DNA of 64,000 nt from an uncultured Tateyamaria sp. (lineage in GTDB: Bacteria > Pseudomonadota > Alphaproteobacteria > Rhodobacterales > Rhodobacteraceae). Position numbers and translations under genes: made by a program. The stretch covers positions 496,001 through 560,000 of the forward strand of contig NZ_CANMEU010000002.1 of the NCBI RefSeq assembly GCF_947497045.1, written 5' to 3'. Shown one piece after another: positions 48,216 through 57,621 of the stretch (position 1 is its first letter; every line of letters starts with the position of its first letter). The notes beneath the pieces were generated by a model that was given only the letters and a program-made list of their open reading frames with translations, had not been told where the DNA came from and did no database searches.

Positions 48216-49378
48216 GACGCCAGCGGCATCCGCTGCTCCACGATCTCGGCCCACCACGAACAGCCCGCCGGGATCGCCTCGTCGTTGAAGTTGTATTCAG
48301 GGTGATGGACCATCGCCGTGTCGCCATTGCCCACCAGAATATAGGCGCCGGGCCGCTCTTCGAGCATAAAGGCGAAATCCTCGCCCCCCATCACCAGCGG
48401 AGCCTCGTCGCATTGCCCCGAGACCAAACGCGCCACATCAGCCGCGAATGCGGTTTGATCGTCATGGTTCACCATCACCGGATAGTTGCGCTGATAATCG
48501 ACGCGCGCCACGCCCCCGAAAGTGGTCGCGATGCCCTCGCAAATCTCCAGCACCCGCTTTTCAGCCAGATCGCGCATCTCGGCGCTCATCGTGCGCACCG
48601 TGCCCATGATCGAAACCCTTTGCGGAATGACATTGAAGGCTTTGGAGGATGTCTCGAACGAGGTGATCGACACCACGATGCGTTCGATCGGGTCGGCATT
48701 GCGACTGACGATGGATTGCAGGGCGGTCACCGCGTGAGAGGCCATAAGCGTCGTGTCGATGGTGTCCTGTGGCTTGGCCGCGTGCCCGCCCAGTCCCTCG
48801 AACTCGATCTGCAACAGGTCGGTGGCGGCAAAGAACGGCCCCGGCCGGATCGCGAATTCACCCACGGGGCGGCCCGGCCAGTTGTGCATGCCGTAAACCT
48901 CCTGAATGCCCCACCGGTCCATCATCCCGTCCTTGCACATCTCGCGACCGCCCCCGCCGCCCTCTTCGGCGGGCTGGAAGATCACCACGACCGTGCCGTC
49001 GAAATTGCGCGTCTCGGCCAGGTATTGCGCCGCCCCAAGCAGCATCGCCGTATGCCCGTCATGGCCGCAGGCGTGCATTGCGTCCGGGGTTTTCGAGGCA
49101 TACTCGAGGCCCGTCTGCTCGTGGATCGGCAGCGCGTCCATGTCGGCGCGCAGGCCAACAACCTTGCCCGCGCTGTCGGATTTGCCCTTGATCACGCCGA
49201 CCACGCCGGTGCGCCCGATCCCCTCGACCACCTCGTCACAGCCAAAGGCGCGCAGCTTTTCGGCAACCAGCGCGCTGGTGCGGTGAGTGTCGAACAGGAT
49301 TTCGGGATGTTCGTGCATGTCACGCCGCCAGGTGGTGATGTCGGCATGCATTTCGGCAAAGCGGTTCTTGATCGGCAT
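48212..49378 (-). CDS. M20-family amidohydrolase, second tandem copy
   Basis: A 388-residue zinc amidohydrolase of the hippurate/N-acyl-amino-acid hydrolase type. Metal and catalytic motifs: VGLRADMDALPIHE, MHACGHDGHTAMLLGAA, IFQPAEEGGGGG and VMGGEDFAFML; the dimerisation domain is about residues 185-295. ATG at 49378. Its length and sequence closely match the copy at 49401-50567, so a tandem duplication with divergence is evident. It would cleave N-acyl or peptide-like amides. Last gene of its operon. Confidence 0.93.
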   Translation of the reverse strand: MPIKNRFAEMHADITTWRRDMHEHPEILFDTHRTSALVAEKLRAFGCDEVVEGIGRTGVVGVIKGKSDSAGKVVGLRADMDALPIHEQTGLEYASKTPDAMHACGHDGHTAMLLGAAQYLAETRNFDGTVVVIFQPAEEGGGGGREMCKDGMMDRWGIQEVYGMHNWPGRPVGEFAIRPGPFFAATDLLQIEFEGLGGHAAKPQDTIDTTLMASHAVTALQSIVSRNADPIERIVVSITSFETSSKAFNVIPQRVSIMGTVRTMSAEMRDLAEKRVLEICEGIATTFGGVARVDYQRNYPVMVNHDDQTAFAADVARLVSGQCDEAPLVMGGEDFAFMLEERPGAYILVGNGDTAMVHHPEYNFNDEAIPAGCSWWAEIVEQRMPLAS

Positions 49379-49400
49379 GGGCTCTCTCCTGCTGCAGGGG

Positions 49401-50567
49401 TTATTGCGCGGGCATCCGCTGTTCGACGAGTTCGACGAACCAGCTGCATCCCGCCGGGATCGCATCGTCATCGAAAATATAGGCGGGGTGGTGGACCATC
49501 GGCCCGTCCCCGTTGCCAAGGAAGATATATGCCCCGGGTCGTACATTGAGCATAAAGGAAAAGTCCTCGGCTGCCATGATCGGAGGCGTGTCGGTGATCA
49601 CATCACCCGCCACAGCGCGGGCGGCGGCGATTGCATATTCGGTGTGATCGGGGTGGTTGACGGTGACGGGATAGCCCAAACGGTAATCCACCTCGACCTC
49701 GCAATCATAGGCCTCGGCGGTGGCCTTGGCGATGGCCTTGACCCGCGCCTCGACCATGTCGCGCACCTCTGCCTCCAGTGCACGGACCGTGCCCGTCATT
49801 CGCGTCTGCTGCGGGATCACGTTATGTGTATCCACATCCGAATGGAGCGCGCAGACCGACACGACGGCGGCATGCAGCGGGTCCACATTGCGGCTGGTGA
49901 TGCTTTGCAGGCCCAGAATGATATGGGCCGCCGTGACGTTGGGGTCGATGGATTGATGAGGTGCTGCGGCATGCCCGCCCTTGCCCGTCACTGTGATATA
50001 GAACTCATCCGCACTGCCCATCAGCGCCCCGGATCGGATCGCAAATTGCCCCGTGGGCAGACCCGGCATGTTGTGCAGCCCATAGACCTCCTGCACGCCA
50101 AAGCGGTCCATCACGCCCTCATTCACCATCTCGCGGCCACCACCGCCACCCTCCTCGGCGGGTTGGAACAACAACACAGCGGTGCCGTCAAAATTGCGGG
50201 TTTCGGCCAGATACTGCGCCACCCCCAACAGGATCGAGGTGTGCCCGTCATGCCCGCAGGCGTGCATGGTGCCCGGATTGGTCGAGGCATAGTCGACGCC
50301 AGAGGCCTCAAGGATCGGCAGCGCGTCCATGTCCGCACGCAGACCAATGACGCGGCCCTTGGTGTCGGTGCGTCCCTTGATCACGGCAACCACACCCGTC
50401 TGCGCAATGCCGGTTTCAATCGCATCCACACCGATCTCGCGCAGTTTGTCCGCAACGAAGGCGGATGTCTGATGTTCGGCGAATCCCAGCTCGGGATGGG
50501 CATGCAGATGCCGCCGCCATCCGGTGATCTCGGCATGGGTTTCGGCCAGACGGTTCTTGATCGGCAT
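49401..50567 (-). CDS. M20-family amidohydrolase, first tandem copy
   Basis: A 388-residue paralogue of the next gene, start ATG 50567 (MPIKNRLAETHAEITGWRRHLHAHPELGFAEHQTS). Motifs: GLRADMDALPILE, MHACGHDGHTSILLGVA, LFQPAEEGGGGG and MAAEDFSFML. Zinc ligands are intact, so both copies are likely active, perhaps with different acyl or amino-acid preference. 19 bp after the flavoprotein gene and 22 bp before its twin. Confidence 0.93.
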   Translation of the reverse strand: MPIKNRLAETHAEITGWRRHLHAHPELGFAEHQTSAFVADKLREIGVDAIETGIAQTGVVAVIKGRTDTKGRVIGLRADMDALPILEASGVDYASTNPGTMHACGHDGHTSILLGVAQYLAETRNFDGTAVLLFQPAEEGGGGGREMVNEGVMDRFGVQEVYGLHNMPGLPTGQFAIRSGALMGSADEFYITVTGKGGHAAAPHQSIDPNVTAAHIILGLQSITSRNVDPLHAAVVSVCALHSDVDTHNVIPQQTRMTGTVRALEAEVRDMVEARVKAIAKATAEAYDCEVEVDYRLGYPVTVNHPDHTEYAIAAARAVAGDVITDTPPIMAAEDFSFMLNVRPGAYIFLGNGDGPMVHHPAYIFDDDAIPAGCSWFVELVEQRMPAQ

Positions 50568-50586
50568 GGGGTGTCCTTTCCGGATA

Positions 50587-51930
50587 TCAGACAGAGGGGC
50601 CGATGCGCATCCGCGTCCCATCGGTAAAGCGGCTCAGACGGAACCGTGTCAGATCATGGCCCACCTCGCCCCCCGTGACCAGAGCGGCAAGCACCTTTCC
50701 CATGCCTGGGCCGATGCCAAAGCCGTGACCGCTCATGCCGGTGCCCACCGTCAGGCCAGGCAGGGCCACGACCCGGTCCACGACCGGAACGACATCGGGC
50801 ATGGTGTCGATCATGCCCGCCCACGCCGCCTTGATCCGCACACGGCCAAGGTCGGGGAACAGAGCCGCGAAATCACGCGTCAGGTCGGCGACCTTCCTCG
50901 CATTGGGCTGGGGGTCAAGGATGCGCATCCGCTCGAACGGGCTTTGCGCGTCTTCGGACCATGTGCGCGGGGTGCCCCAGGCATCCGGGAACCCGTTGGG
51001 TGCGCCGGGCAGAAACCGGGTGCCGAATGGGTCGGCGCGCAGTTGCGCAAGGAATTTTGGTAAGGATCGGAACGCATCGGGGCCTATGAACAGCTCGTGA
51101 AAGCCCCCCGCCGCCAGAGAATAGCCCCCATCCGCACGAGGTCGAAACGCGATACCCTCATCTGCCGCGCCACCAGGATAGACCATCGGCAAGGGCGCGG
51201 TCGCGGCCACGGTGGCACGCACGGACAGTTGCGGCAGGACAACCCCGTGACGGCGCAGGAACAGGGATGACCACGCGCCCCCCGCCAGCACAACCTCGGG
51301 TGCGGCGATCCGGCCCTGTTCGGTGATCACACCAGCCACTTTGCCGTCCGCCATATCCAGCGCACGCACCGCACAGCTTTCGACAATCCGCACGCCCGCG
51401 CGCACCGCAACACCGGCCAGCGCAGGCACCGCCACCCAAGGTTCGGCGCGCATGTCGGATGCGGTATAAAGCGCGCCCGCATAACGGCGCGACATGCCCG
51501 GGATCAGCTCCACCACCTCAGCCGCCGACAACACCCGGCTGTCCACACCATGCGCCTGCGCATGAGGCAACCACGCCTCATATTCCGCCATCTTTTTGGG
51601 GGTGCGCGCCAGATAGGTCACACCGCCGGTGTGCAGACCGATATCGACATTGGTTTCACCTGCCAGCTCGCGCCACAATGCGTTGGACTCGACCATAATG
51701 CCCAATTCGTCCGGGTCGCGGCCCTGCTGCCGAATCCATCCCCAGTTGCGCGAGGATTGCTCGCCCGCGATCCGCCCCTTTTCCAGCAAGACAACGCGCA
51801 GGCCATCACGGGCCAGGAACAAGGCCGTGCACACACCAATTACACCGCCGCCGATCACGATCACATCGGCCTCGACAGGCTGCGGGCCACCCCATGTCAC
51901 GGGGCTGTCACCATGGATTGCAAAGCGCAT
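50587..51930 (-). CDS. FAD-dependent oxidoreductase of the D-amino-acid oxidase/dehydrogenase (DAO) family
   Basis: A 447-residue flavoprotein with the dinucleotide fold at residues 23-52 (DVIVIGGGVIGVCTALFLARDGLRVVLLEKG), the SSRNWGWIRQQGRD loop and the C-terminal FAD contact GLTVGTGMSGHGFGIGPGMGKVLAALVTGG. Such enzymes oxidise D-amino acids, sarcosine or opine-like secondary amines, probably feeding the quinone pool or oxygen. In this operon, oxidation of amines or amino acids freed by the hydrolases is a reasonable inference; the substrate is not determined. Confidence 0.9.
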   Translation of the reverse strand: MRFAIHGDSPVTWGGPQPVEADVIVIGGGVIGVCTALFLARDGLRVVLLEKGRIAGEQSSRNWGWIRQQGRDPDELGIMVESNALWRELAGETNVDIGLHTGGVTYLARTPKKMAEYEAWLPHAQAHGVDSRVLSAAEVVELIPGMSRRYAGALYTASDMRAEPWVAVPALAGVAVRAGVRIVESCAVRALDMADGKVAGVITEQGRIAAPEVVLAGGAWSSLFLRRHGVVLPQLSVRATVAATAPLPMVYPGGAADEGIAFRPRADGGYSLAAGGFHELFIGPDAFRSLPKFLAQLRADPFGTRFLPGAPNGFPDAWGTPRTWSEDAQSPFERMRILDPQPNARKVADLTRDFAALFPDLGRVRIKAAWAGMIDTMPDVVPVVDRVVALPGLTVGTGMSGHGFGIGPGMGKVLAALVTGGEVGHDLTRFRLSRFTDGTRMRIGPSV

Positions 51931-51944
51931 CAGCTAGCCCCATC

Positions 51945-52000
51945 AAGGGTCGGTGGGCGGGTGCCTTTTGGCCCCGGGCCAAAACAGACCGGTCCCGACC
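51945..52000. repeat. 3'-end hairpin repeat, copy 1
   Basis: A 56-bp element starting aagggtcggtgggcgggtgc, with an inner hairpin TTTTGGCCC/GGGCCAAAA and an outer stem GGTCGG/CCGACC. It abuts the argE-like stop codon exactly (next base is the stop). A second copy at 59701-59756 shares 18 of the first 20 bases and the same layout. Probably a REP-like terminator or mRNA end stabiliser. Confidence 0.75.
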
Positions 52001-53161
52001 TCACGCCAGCCGCGCCACCAGATCGCGCATAAACGCGTGGCCCGCCTCGAACTGGGCCACGGTGATGAACTCATTGGGTTGATGGGCCTGCGCGATATCG
52101 CCGGGACCACAGACGACAGCGGAATAGCCTGCCGCCTGAAACTGCCCGGCTTCGGTGCCGTAGCTGACCACATGGCCCGCATTGTCACCCGTAATGGCGC
52201 GCACCAGACCTTCGGCCACGCCATCGGTCTCGGGCTGCAAGGGCGGCACATCAAAGCGGATATCGACCTCCACCCGCGTCTCGGGGCGGATCGCCTGCAT
52301 CCCACGCTCGATCTCTGCCACATGGGAAAGATATGCCTCTTTCAGGGCGGTGGTGTCATCCCCGGGCACCGCGCGGAAATCCATCGAGAACCGGCAAGAC
52401 TTGGCGGTGATATTATGGGCCGTACCGCCCTCGACCTGCCCCACATGCCACGTGGTACAGGGCGGGTCGAACATTGCCGCCAGCGGCGACGGGGTGGCGG
52501 CGAAATTCTCGGCATTGCGATGATTGGCAAAGTCGATGATCCTGGCCCCCTCAAGGATCGCGCTGACCCCGGTGTTCAGCAGCGAGGAATGGACCTCGAA
52601 GCCGATCACATGGGTGTCAAAGCCCTGCCCCCCCTTGTGGCCGGTGACCGCCTTCATCATCGACGGCTCGCCCACGATAACCGGGCCGCCCTTGGGCACA
52701 ACGCCCTGCATCGCCTCGATCATGGGTGGCGCACCAAGGCAGCCAATCTCTTCATCGAAACTCAGGGCAAGCTGCATCGGCGTGGTGACGCCCGCATGAT
52801 GCGCCTCGACCAGTGCCCAGATCGCAAGGGCGTCATAGCCTTTCATATCGCAGGTGCCGCGCCCGAAATACTTGCCATCGACTTGGGTCACGACAAAGGG
52901 GTCGGTGTCCCACGGCTGGCCATCCACAGGCACCACATCCGTGTGCCCCGACAGGACCACCGCGCCCTCGACCTCGGGGCCGACATGCGCAAACAGGGCC
53001 GCCTTGAGCTGATCGGGGTGGTAATATCTGTGGGCCGTGATCCCGTGATCACTCAGATAGCCCTCGACCCAGTCGACCAATGGCAGGTTCGTGTCGCGGC
53101 TGACGGTAGGAAAGCTGATCAGCTTGGTCATCAACTCCAGCGGGGTCAGTCGAGCACTCAT
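52001..53161 (-). CDS. argE: acetylornithine deacetylase-like M20 peptidase
   Basis: A 386-residue ArgE/DapE-type zinc deacylase. Motifs: LSGHTDVVPVDGQPWDTDPF, GRGTCDMKGYDALAIWALVEA, LSFDEEIGCLGAPPMIEAM and GTEAGQFQAAGY. It removes N-acetyl groups from ornithine or other acyl amino acids. Placement downstream of a peptide transporter ATPase rather than arg genes suggests a catabolic acyl-amino-acid role, so the gene symbol is provisional. ATG at 53161 overlaps the VOC stop by 4 bp. Confidence 0.88.
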   Translation of the reverse strand: MSARLTPLELMTKLISFPTVSRDTNLPLVDWVEGYLSDHGITAHRYYHPDQLKAALFAHVGPEVEGAVVLSGHTDVVPVDGQPWDTDPFVVTQVDGKYFGRGTCDMKGYDALAIWALVEAHHAGVTTPMQLALSFDEEIGCLGAPPMIEAMQGVVPKGGPVIVGEPSMMKAVTGHKGGQGFDTHVIGFEVHSSLLNTGVSAILEGARIIDFANHRNAENFAATPSPLAAMFDPPCTTWHVGQVEGGTAHNITAKSCRFSMDFRAVPGDDTTALKEAYLSHVAEIERGMQAIRPETRVEVDIRFDVPPLQPETDGVAEGLVRAITGDNAGHVVSYGTEAGQFQAAGYSAVVCGPGDIAQAHQPNEFITVAQFEAGHAFMRDLVARLA

Positions 53162-53562
53162 ATCGCTTCTCCGAAAAAAATGAGCGTGCAATCCTCGTCC
53201 GCGACGTGGAACTCGCGCTGCCCATATGGCTGATCAAACGGCGCGCGCACCCGGCCCTCGGGCAATGTGGCAAGGGTGGGCCGCATATCGGCATAGACCG
53301 CATCAAGGCCTTCAACATCGACATAGAACGATCCCTGACGATCCCTTACGCTCAGGTCCACAGTGCCGTCAACTTCGACCAGCCGAACAGCTACCGCATC
53401 GCGGCGTAGAAAGGCGTAGTTTTCAGCCTGAAATCCCAGCCCAAAGCCAAGCACGTTACGATAGAACCCGATCTGCCTGTCCATTGAGGTGCAGGGCACA
53501 AACGGGGTGATCTGGGTCAAATGTGCTATTTCCACCACCTCAATTGGCGTTCCTTGTGACAT
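53158..53562 (-). CDS. glyoxalase/bleomycin-resistance (VOC) family protein
   Basis: A 134-residue single-module vicinal-oxygen-chelate protein: ITPFVPCTSMDRQIGFYRNVLGFGLGFQAENYAFLRR, then SFYVDVEGLDAVYADM and the closing EFHVADEDCTLIFFGE with the terminal Glu ligand. N-terminal His ligands are unclear (IAHLTQITPF). Its start lies 23 bp inside the 55-residue gene. Substrate unknown. Confidence 0.82.
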   Translation of the reverse strand: MSQGTPIEVVEIAHLTQITPFVPCTSMDRQIGFYRNVLGFGLGFQAENYAFLRRDAVAVRLVEVDGTVDLSVRDRQGSFYVDVEGLDAVYADMRPTLATLPEGRVRAPFDQPYGQREFHVADEDCTLIFFGEAI

Positions 53563-53707
53563 CCAAATAGATCAACCCAGCGACTATCGGTGCCGCCACA
53601 AGCAAGACCCGCGCTGAAATCCAAAAAGAACGCAACAGTCCGTTGATCCCACTAAGAAGGACCGCGTCAAACCCCAATAACCGTAACAATTTGCGAGCGG
53701 CCCGCAT
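53540..53707 (-). CDS. 55-residue membrane microprotein coupled to the ABC ATPase gene
   Basis: Too short for the ORF track. ATG at 53705-53707 sits in a TGATG overlap with the ATPase stop, and the frame ends TGA at 53540-53542. The product (start [20 protein letters not shown]) is basic at the N-terminus with a hydrophobic helix near residues 31-46 (WISARVLLVAAPIVAGLIYL) and ends DVTRNAN. Its end overlaps the VOC start by 23 bp. The stop/start coupling supports it being real; it could be a small regulator of the transporter. Confidence 0.6.
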   Translation of the reverse strand: MRAARKLLRLLGFDAVLLSGINGLLRSFWISARVLLVAAPIVAGLIYLDVTRNAN

Positions 53708-55539
53708 CAATATCCGCTGTCGGTGGTCAGTACGAAATGGCCCGGTTCGACCTCGTCATATTCCGAGGGGGCGGGCTGATAATCGACCGGATGAATAGGC
53801 GACGGGATCGGTTTGAAATTGAGGTCTTTCTCGGCCTTGCGCTGGCGCGGATCGGCAATGGGCACGGCCTTCATCAAGGCCTGGGTATAAGGATGCTGGG
53901 GGTTTTCAAAGACGCGCGCGCGTGGTCCCATTTCCACGATCCGGCCCAGATACATCACGCCCACATGGTGGCTGACACGTTCCACCACGGCCATGTCGTG
54001 ACTGATAAACAGGAACGACAGCCCCATATCGGCCTGCAACTCCATCATCAGATTCAACACCTGGGCCTGCACCGACACATCCAGCGCCGACACCGCCTCG
54101 TCCGCGATAATCAGCTTGGGGTTCAGCGCGAGGGCGCGCGCGATCGCGACCCGCTGGCGCTGACCGCCCGACAACTCGTGGGGATAGCGACGCATGAAGC
54201 TGCGCGGCAACTCGACCCGGTCAAACAGCATCTCGACGCGTTTGCGCCCCTCATCACCCTTGAACATGCCGAAATTGTGCATCGGCTCGGCCACCTGATC
54301 GGCCAGCTGCATTTGGGGGTTCAGGGATGCAAACGGGTCCTGAAAGATCATCTGCATGTCGCGTCGCGCCTCGCGCAGACCTCGGTCATTCAGCTCCATC
54401 ACGTCCACATCACCCAACATGATATGGCCCGCCTGCGGCTCCACCAGCCGCAGGATCGACCGCCCCGCCGAGGATTTGCCACAGCCCGACTCGCCCACAA
54501 GGCTGAGGGTCTGACCCTTGTTGATGGTAAAGGACAAATCCTCGACCGCATGCACATTAGCCACGAGACGGCGGAAAAAGCCGCCGCGCACCGGAAAGCG
54601 GGTGGTAAGCCCTGTGACCTTCAGCAGCGGCTCGTTGGTGCCGGAAATGGGGGCGATGGATTTTTGATCACGCCCCATCAACTTCATCGGTTCGGGGTAC
54701 TGTGTGCCCTGCATCTCGCCCAGCTTGGGGACGGCGGCAAGCAGCGATTTGGTATAGGCATGTTGCGGGTTCTCGAAAATCTGTTCGACAGGCCCCTCTT
54801 CGACCTTGTTGCCCCGGAACATCACAACCACGCGGTCCGCCATCTGGGCAACCACCGCCATGTCATGCGTGATGAACATCACGGCTGTGCCCGTCTCGCG
54901 CTTGAGGCGGTCCATCAGGGCCAGAATTTCGGCCTGAATGGTCACGTCCAGCGCGGTCGTGGGTTCATCCGCGATCAGCAGGCGCGGCTCGCAAGCCAAT
55001 GCCATCGCGATCACCACGCGCTGGCGCATGCCACCGGACAACTCGTGAGGGTATTGCTTGAGGCGGCGCTCGGGTTCGGGAATGCGCACCTGTTTCATCA
55101 GTTCCAGCGCGCGGGCTTCAGCCGCGGATTTGCTCAGGCCCTTGTGCAGGCGCACCCCTTCGGTCAGCTGTTTGCCAACTGTAAAGACGGGGTTCAGCGC
55201 GGTCATTGGTTCCTGAAAGATCATCCCGATTTCGTTGCCGCGGATGGTGCGCATCAACTCCTGTTCGGTGTCGGCCAGATCAACCGCGTCCGCATCCTTG
55301 CGATTAAAAATCAGGCGCCCCCCCGCGATCTTGCCCCCGCCAAATTCGACAAGGCGCATGAGCGAGAGCGAAGAGACCGATTTGCCCGATCCCGACTCAC
55401 CCACGATGCAGACGGTTTCGCCCGGATTAACCTCGAACGAGACATCCTCGACACCCAGCACAGGGCCGTCCTTGGTCTGAAATTCGACCCGCAAACCCTG
55501 GATATTGGCAATTGGCGCGTGGCCCGGTTGATCAAGCAT
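53707..55539 (-). CDS. oligopeptide/dipeptide ABC transporter, fused double ATPase (DppD-DppF type)
   Basis: A 610-residue protein holding two full ATPase modules. First: Walker A GESGSGKS, signature LSGGMRQRV, Walker [13 protein letters not shown], switch FITHDMAVV. Second: Walker [39 protein letters not shown]. Each has the oligopeptide-type C-terminal extension ([32 protein letters not shown]). ATG at 55539 (GGGGAAA upstream) rather than 55647. It powers the permeases on the opposite strand. First gene of the minus arm, divergent from the binding protein. Confidence 0.95.
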   Translation of the reverse strand: MLDQPGHAPIANIQGLRVEFQTKDGPVLGVEDVSFEVNPGETVCIVGESGSGKSVSSLSLMRLVEFGGGKIAGGRLIFNRKDADAVDLADTEQELMRTIRGNEIGMIFQEPMTALNPVFTVGKQLTEGVRLHKGLSKSAAEARALELMKQVRIPEPERRLKQYPHELSGGMRQRVVIAMALACEPRLLIADEPTTALDVTIQAEILALMDRLKRETGTAVMFITHDMAVVAQMADRVVVMFRGNKVEEGPVEQIFENPQHAYTKSLLAAVPKLGEMQGTQYPEPMKLMGRDQKSIAPISGTNEPLLKVTGLTTRFPVRGGFFRRLVANVHAVEDLSFTINKGQTLSLVGESGCGKSSAGRSILRLVEPQAGHIMLGDVDVMELNDRGLREARRDMQMIFQDPFASLNPQMQLADQVAEPMHNFGMFKGDEGRKRVEMLFDRVELPRSFMRRYPHELSGGQRQRVAIARALALNPKLIIADEAVSALDVSVQAQVLNLMMELQADMGLSFLFISHDMAVVERVSHHVGVMYLGRIVEMGPRARVFENPQHPYTQALMKAVPIADPRQRKAEKDLNFKPIPSPIHPVDYQPAPSEYDEVEPGHFVLTTDSGY

Positions 55540-55839
55540 GCAGTATTTCCCCGGTTTTTGAGCCAGAACGGCCCAACAAGCCAAAGAGTGGGCGAAGGTC
55601 CGGGCACTGTCAAACATAAGACACCCGAAATTCCCGATTGACCGCACGCAAGGCTTGCATTTTCAGCAACTTCTGTTTCGATATGGCAATGCACTTGGGG
55701 GGCCGAGCGTAAAAACCACGGATAAACCGTGGGTTACCTGATGTCAGATGACGCGTGCCCCTCCGGTCTAAACCGACGTCCCGACCAACGGGGCGTATTT
55801 GATGTGCGGGCGCGCCCGCCGTCCAACAAGGAGTATGAC
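55540..55839. promoter_or_regulatory. 300-bp divergent control region of the transport locus
   Basis: It separates the ATPase operon from the binding-protein operon. It contains an imperfect hairpin AACCACGG/CCGTGG(G)TT around 55710-55732, and a perfect 14-bp palindrome GCGGGCGCGCCCGC (55806-55819) 10 bp before the AAGGAG ribosome site of the binding-protein gene. No clear -35/-10 pair was identified in either direction. Confidence 0.5.
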
Positions 55840-57543
55840 ATGACAATAAAAACCCTTCTCATGGGTGCAGTGGCAAGCGCCGCGCTTGCGCCGGCAGCCT
55901 TTGCCGAGCGCGGAGCCGACGGCGAAGTCAGCATCATCTATTGGCAAGCGCCTTCGATCCTGAACCCCTATCTGTCAGGCGGCACTAAGGATATTGAATC
56001 GGCTTCGCTCGTGCTTGAACCGCTGGCCCGCTATGACGAGACCGGCGTGATGGTCCCCTTCCTCGCCTCTGAAATCCCGACCGTAGGCAATGGCGGCGTC
56101 AGCGAAGACCTGACCTCCATCACATGGAAAATCGCCGAAGGCATGGTATGGTCTGACGGCACACCCGTCACATCCGCTGATGTGAAATTTACCGCCGACT
56201 ACTGCATGCACCCCGAAGGCGGCTGCGCACAGGCGGCCTTCTTTGACGGTGTCGAAAACGTCGAGGCTGTGGATGACATGACCATCAAGGTCACCTTCAA
56301 CCAGCCCAAACCCAACCCCTACGGCCCCTTTGTCGGCGGCCAGTCCCCGATCATTCAGGCTGCACAGTTCGCCGACTGCCTCGGGGCCAAGGCACCTGAA
56401 TGCACCGAAGCGAACTTCAACCCCATCGGGACCGGCCCCTTTGTGGTCGATGATTTCCGTCCCAATGACGTGATCCAGTTCTCGGCCAACGACAACTACC
56501 GCGATCCGGCCAAACCTGCCTTTGCAAGCGTGACCTTCAAAGGTGGCGGTGATGCGGCAGCGGCGGGCCGTTCGGTGCTGGAAACCGGCGAATTCGACTA
56601 TGCCTGGAACCTGCAACTGGCCCCCGACGTCATTGCGCGCATGGAAAGCGCGGGCAAGGGCAAGGCGATCGCAGGCTTCGGCCCGCTGGTCGAGCGGCTC
56701 GAGATGAACATGACCGATCCCTCGCCCAACCTGGCCGAAGGCGAGCGGTCAACCATCGCCCATCCGCACCCGATCCTGAGCGACATTCGCGTGCGCGAGG
56801 CGCTGTCCAAGGCCATCGACCGTGAACTGCTGGTCGAAGTGGGCTATGGTCAGGCAGGCAAGGTCACCTGTGACCTCGTCCCCGCGCCCGAAATGTTCGC
56901 CGGTGGCGACCAGCACTGCTATGCACAGGACCTCGAAGGTGCCAAGGCGCTCTTGGAAGAGGCCGGCTGGACCGACACCGACGGTGACGGCATCCGTGAC
57001 AAGGACGGCATGAAGCTGGAACTGCTCTACCAGACCTCAACCAACGCCGTGCGTCAGGACTTCCAGGCCCTGATCAAACAGTGGTGGAGCGAGATCGGTG
57101 TTGAAACCGAGTTGCGCAACCTTGATGCGTCGGTGTTCTTCGGCGGTGACCCAGGTTCGCCCGACACGTTCCAGAAGTTCTATGCAGATGTGGAGATGTA
57201 CGCCAACACCTTCAACGGCACGGATCCGCAGCAGTATCTGGCGCAGTACCGGTGCGGCAACGAACCCCGCCCCGCGTCGCAGTGGCAGGGTGAGAACATC
57301 AACCGCTTCTGTGATCCCGCCTATGACGCGCTGATCGATGAGCTGGCCCGCACAGGCGACATCGAAAAGCGCGCCGAAATCGCGATCAAGATGAACAACA
57401 TGCTGACCAAGAACACCTATACCATCGTGCCGCTCGTGCACCGTGGGCGGGTGTCGGCCCATGCCAACTCACTTGGTGGCGTGAAGCTGAACGTCTGGGA
57501 CAGCGAGCTGTGGAACGTGGCCGACTGGCACCGCGTCAAGTAA
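55840..57543 (+). CDS. periplasmic solute-binding protein, family 5 (oligopeptide/dipeptide)
   Basis: A 567-residue SBP with a signal peptide ending near AAFAERG (residues 1-23). Family 5 marks are present: TWKIAEGMVWSDGTPVTSADVKF, FNPIGTGPFVVDDFRPNDVIQF, IRVREALSKAIDRELLV and LEEAGWTDTDGDGIRDKDG. Start ATG 55840 with AAGGAG 6 nt upstream; the track start is a shadow of the promoter region. It captures peptides, opines or related solutes for the two permeases downstream. Cys residues occur in pairs in the mature part. Confidence 0.95.
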   Translation: MTIKTLLMGAVASAALAPAAFAERGADGEVSIIYWQAPSILNPYLSGGTKDIESASLVLEPLARYDETGVMVPFLASEIPTVGNGGVSEDLTSITWKIAEGMVWSDGTPVTSADVKFTADYCMHPEGGCAQAAFFDGVENVEAVDDMTIKVTFNQPKPNPYGPFVGGQSPIIQAAQFADCLGAKAPECTEANFNPIGTGPFVVDDFRPNDVIQFSANDNYRDPAKPAFASVTFKGGGDAAAAGRSVLETGEFDYAWNLQLAPDVIARMESAGKGKAIAGFGPLVERLEMNMTDPSPNLAEGERSTIAHPHPILSDIRVREALSKAIDRELLVEVGYGQAGKVTCDLVPAPEMFAGGDQHCYAQDLEGAKALLEEAGWTDTDGDGIRDKDGMKLELLYQTSTNAVRQDFQALIKQWWSEIGVETELRNLDASVFFGGDPGSPDTFQKFYADVEMYANTFNGTDPQQYLAQYRCGNEPRPASQWQGENINRFCDPAYDALIDELARTGDIEKRAEIAIKMNNMLTKNTYTIVPLVHRGRVSAHANSLGGVKLNVWDSELWNVADWHRVK

Positions 57544-57551
57544 CGACTTTG

Positions 57552-57573
57552 GGGTGGGCGACATCGCCCACCC
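57552..57573 (+). other. strong hairpin between binding-protein and permease genes
   Basis: GGGTGGGCGA and TCGCCCACCC pair perfectly (10 bp) around a 2-nt gap, 8 bp after the binding-protein stop, followed by TACCCTC rather than a U-run. Such intercistronic hairpins commonly shield the binding-protein mRNA end so that it outnumbers the permease message. The GGGTGGGC type is, from memory, a frequent REP-like sequence in roseobacters. Confidence 0.7.
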
Positions 57574-57621
57574 TACCCTCTCGACCAATAATCAAGACCT
57601 CCGACAAAGGACTGGCTATAT

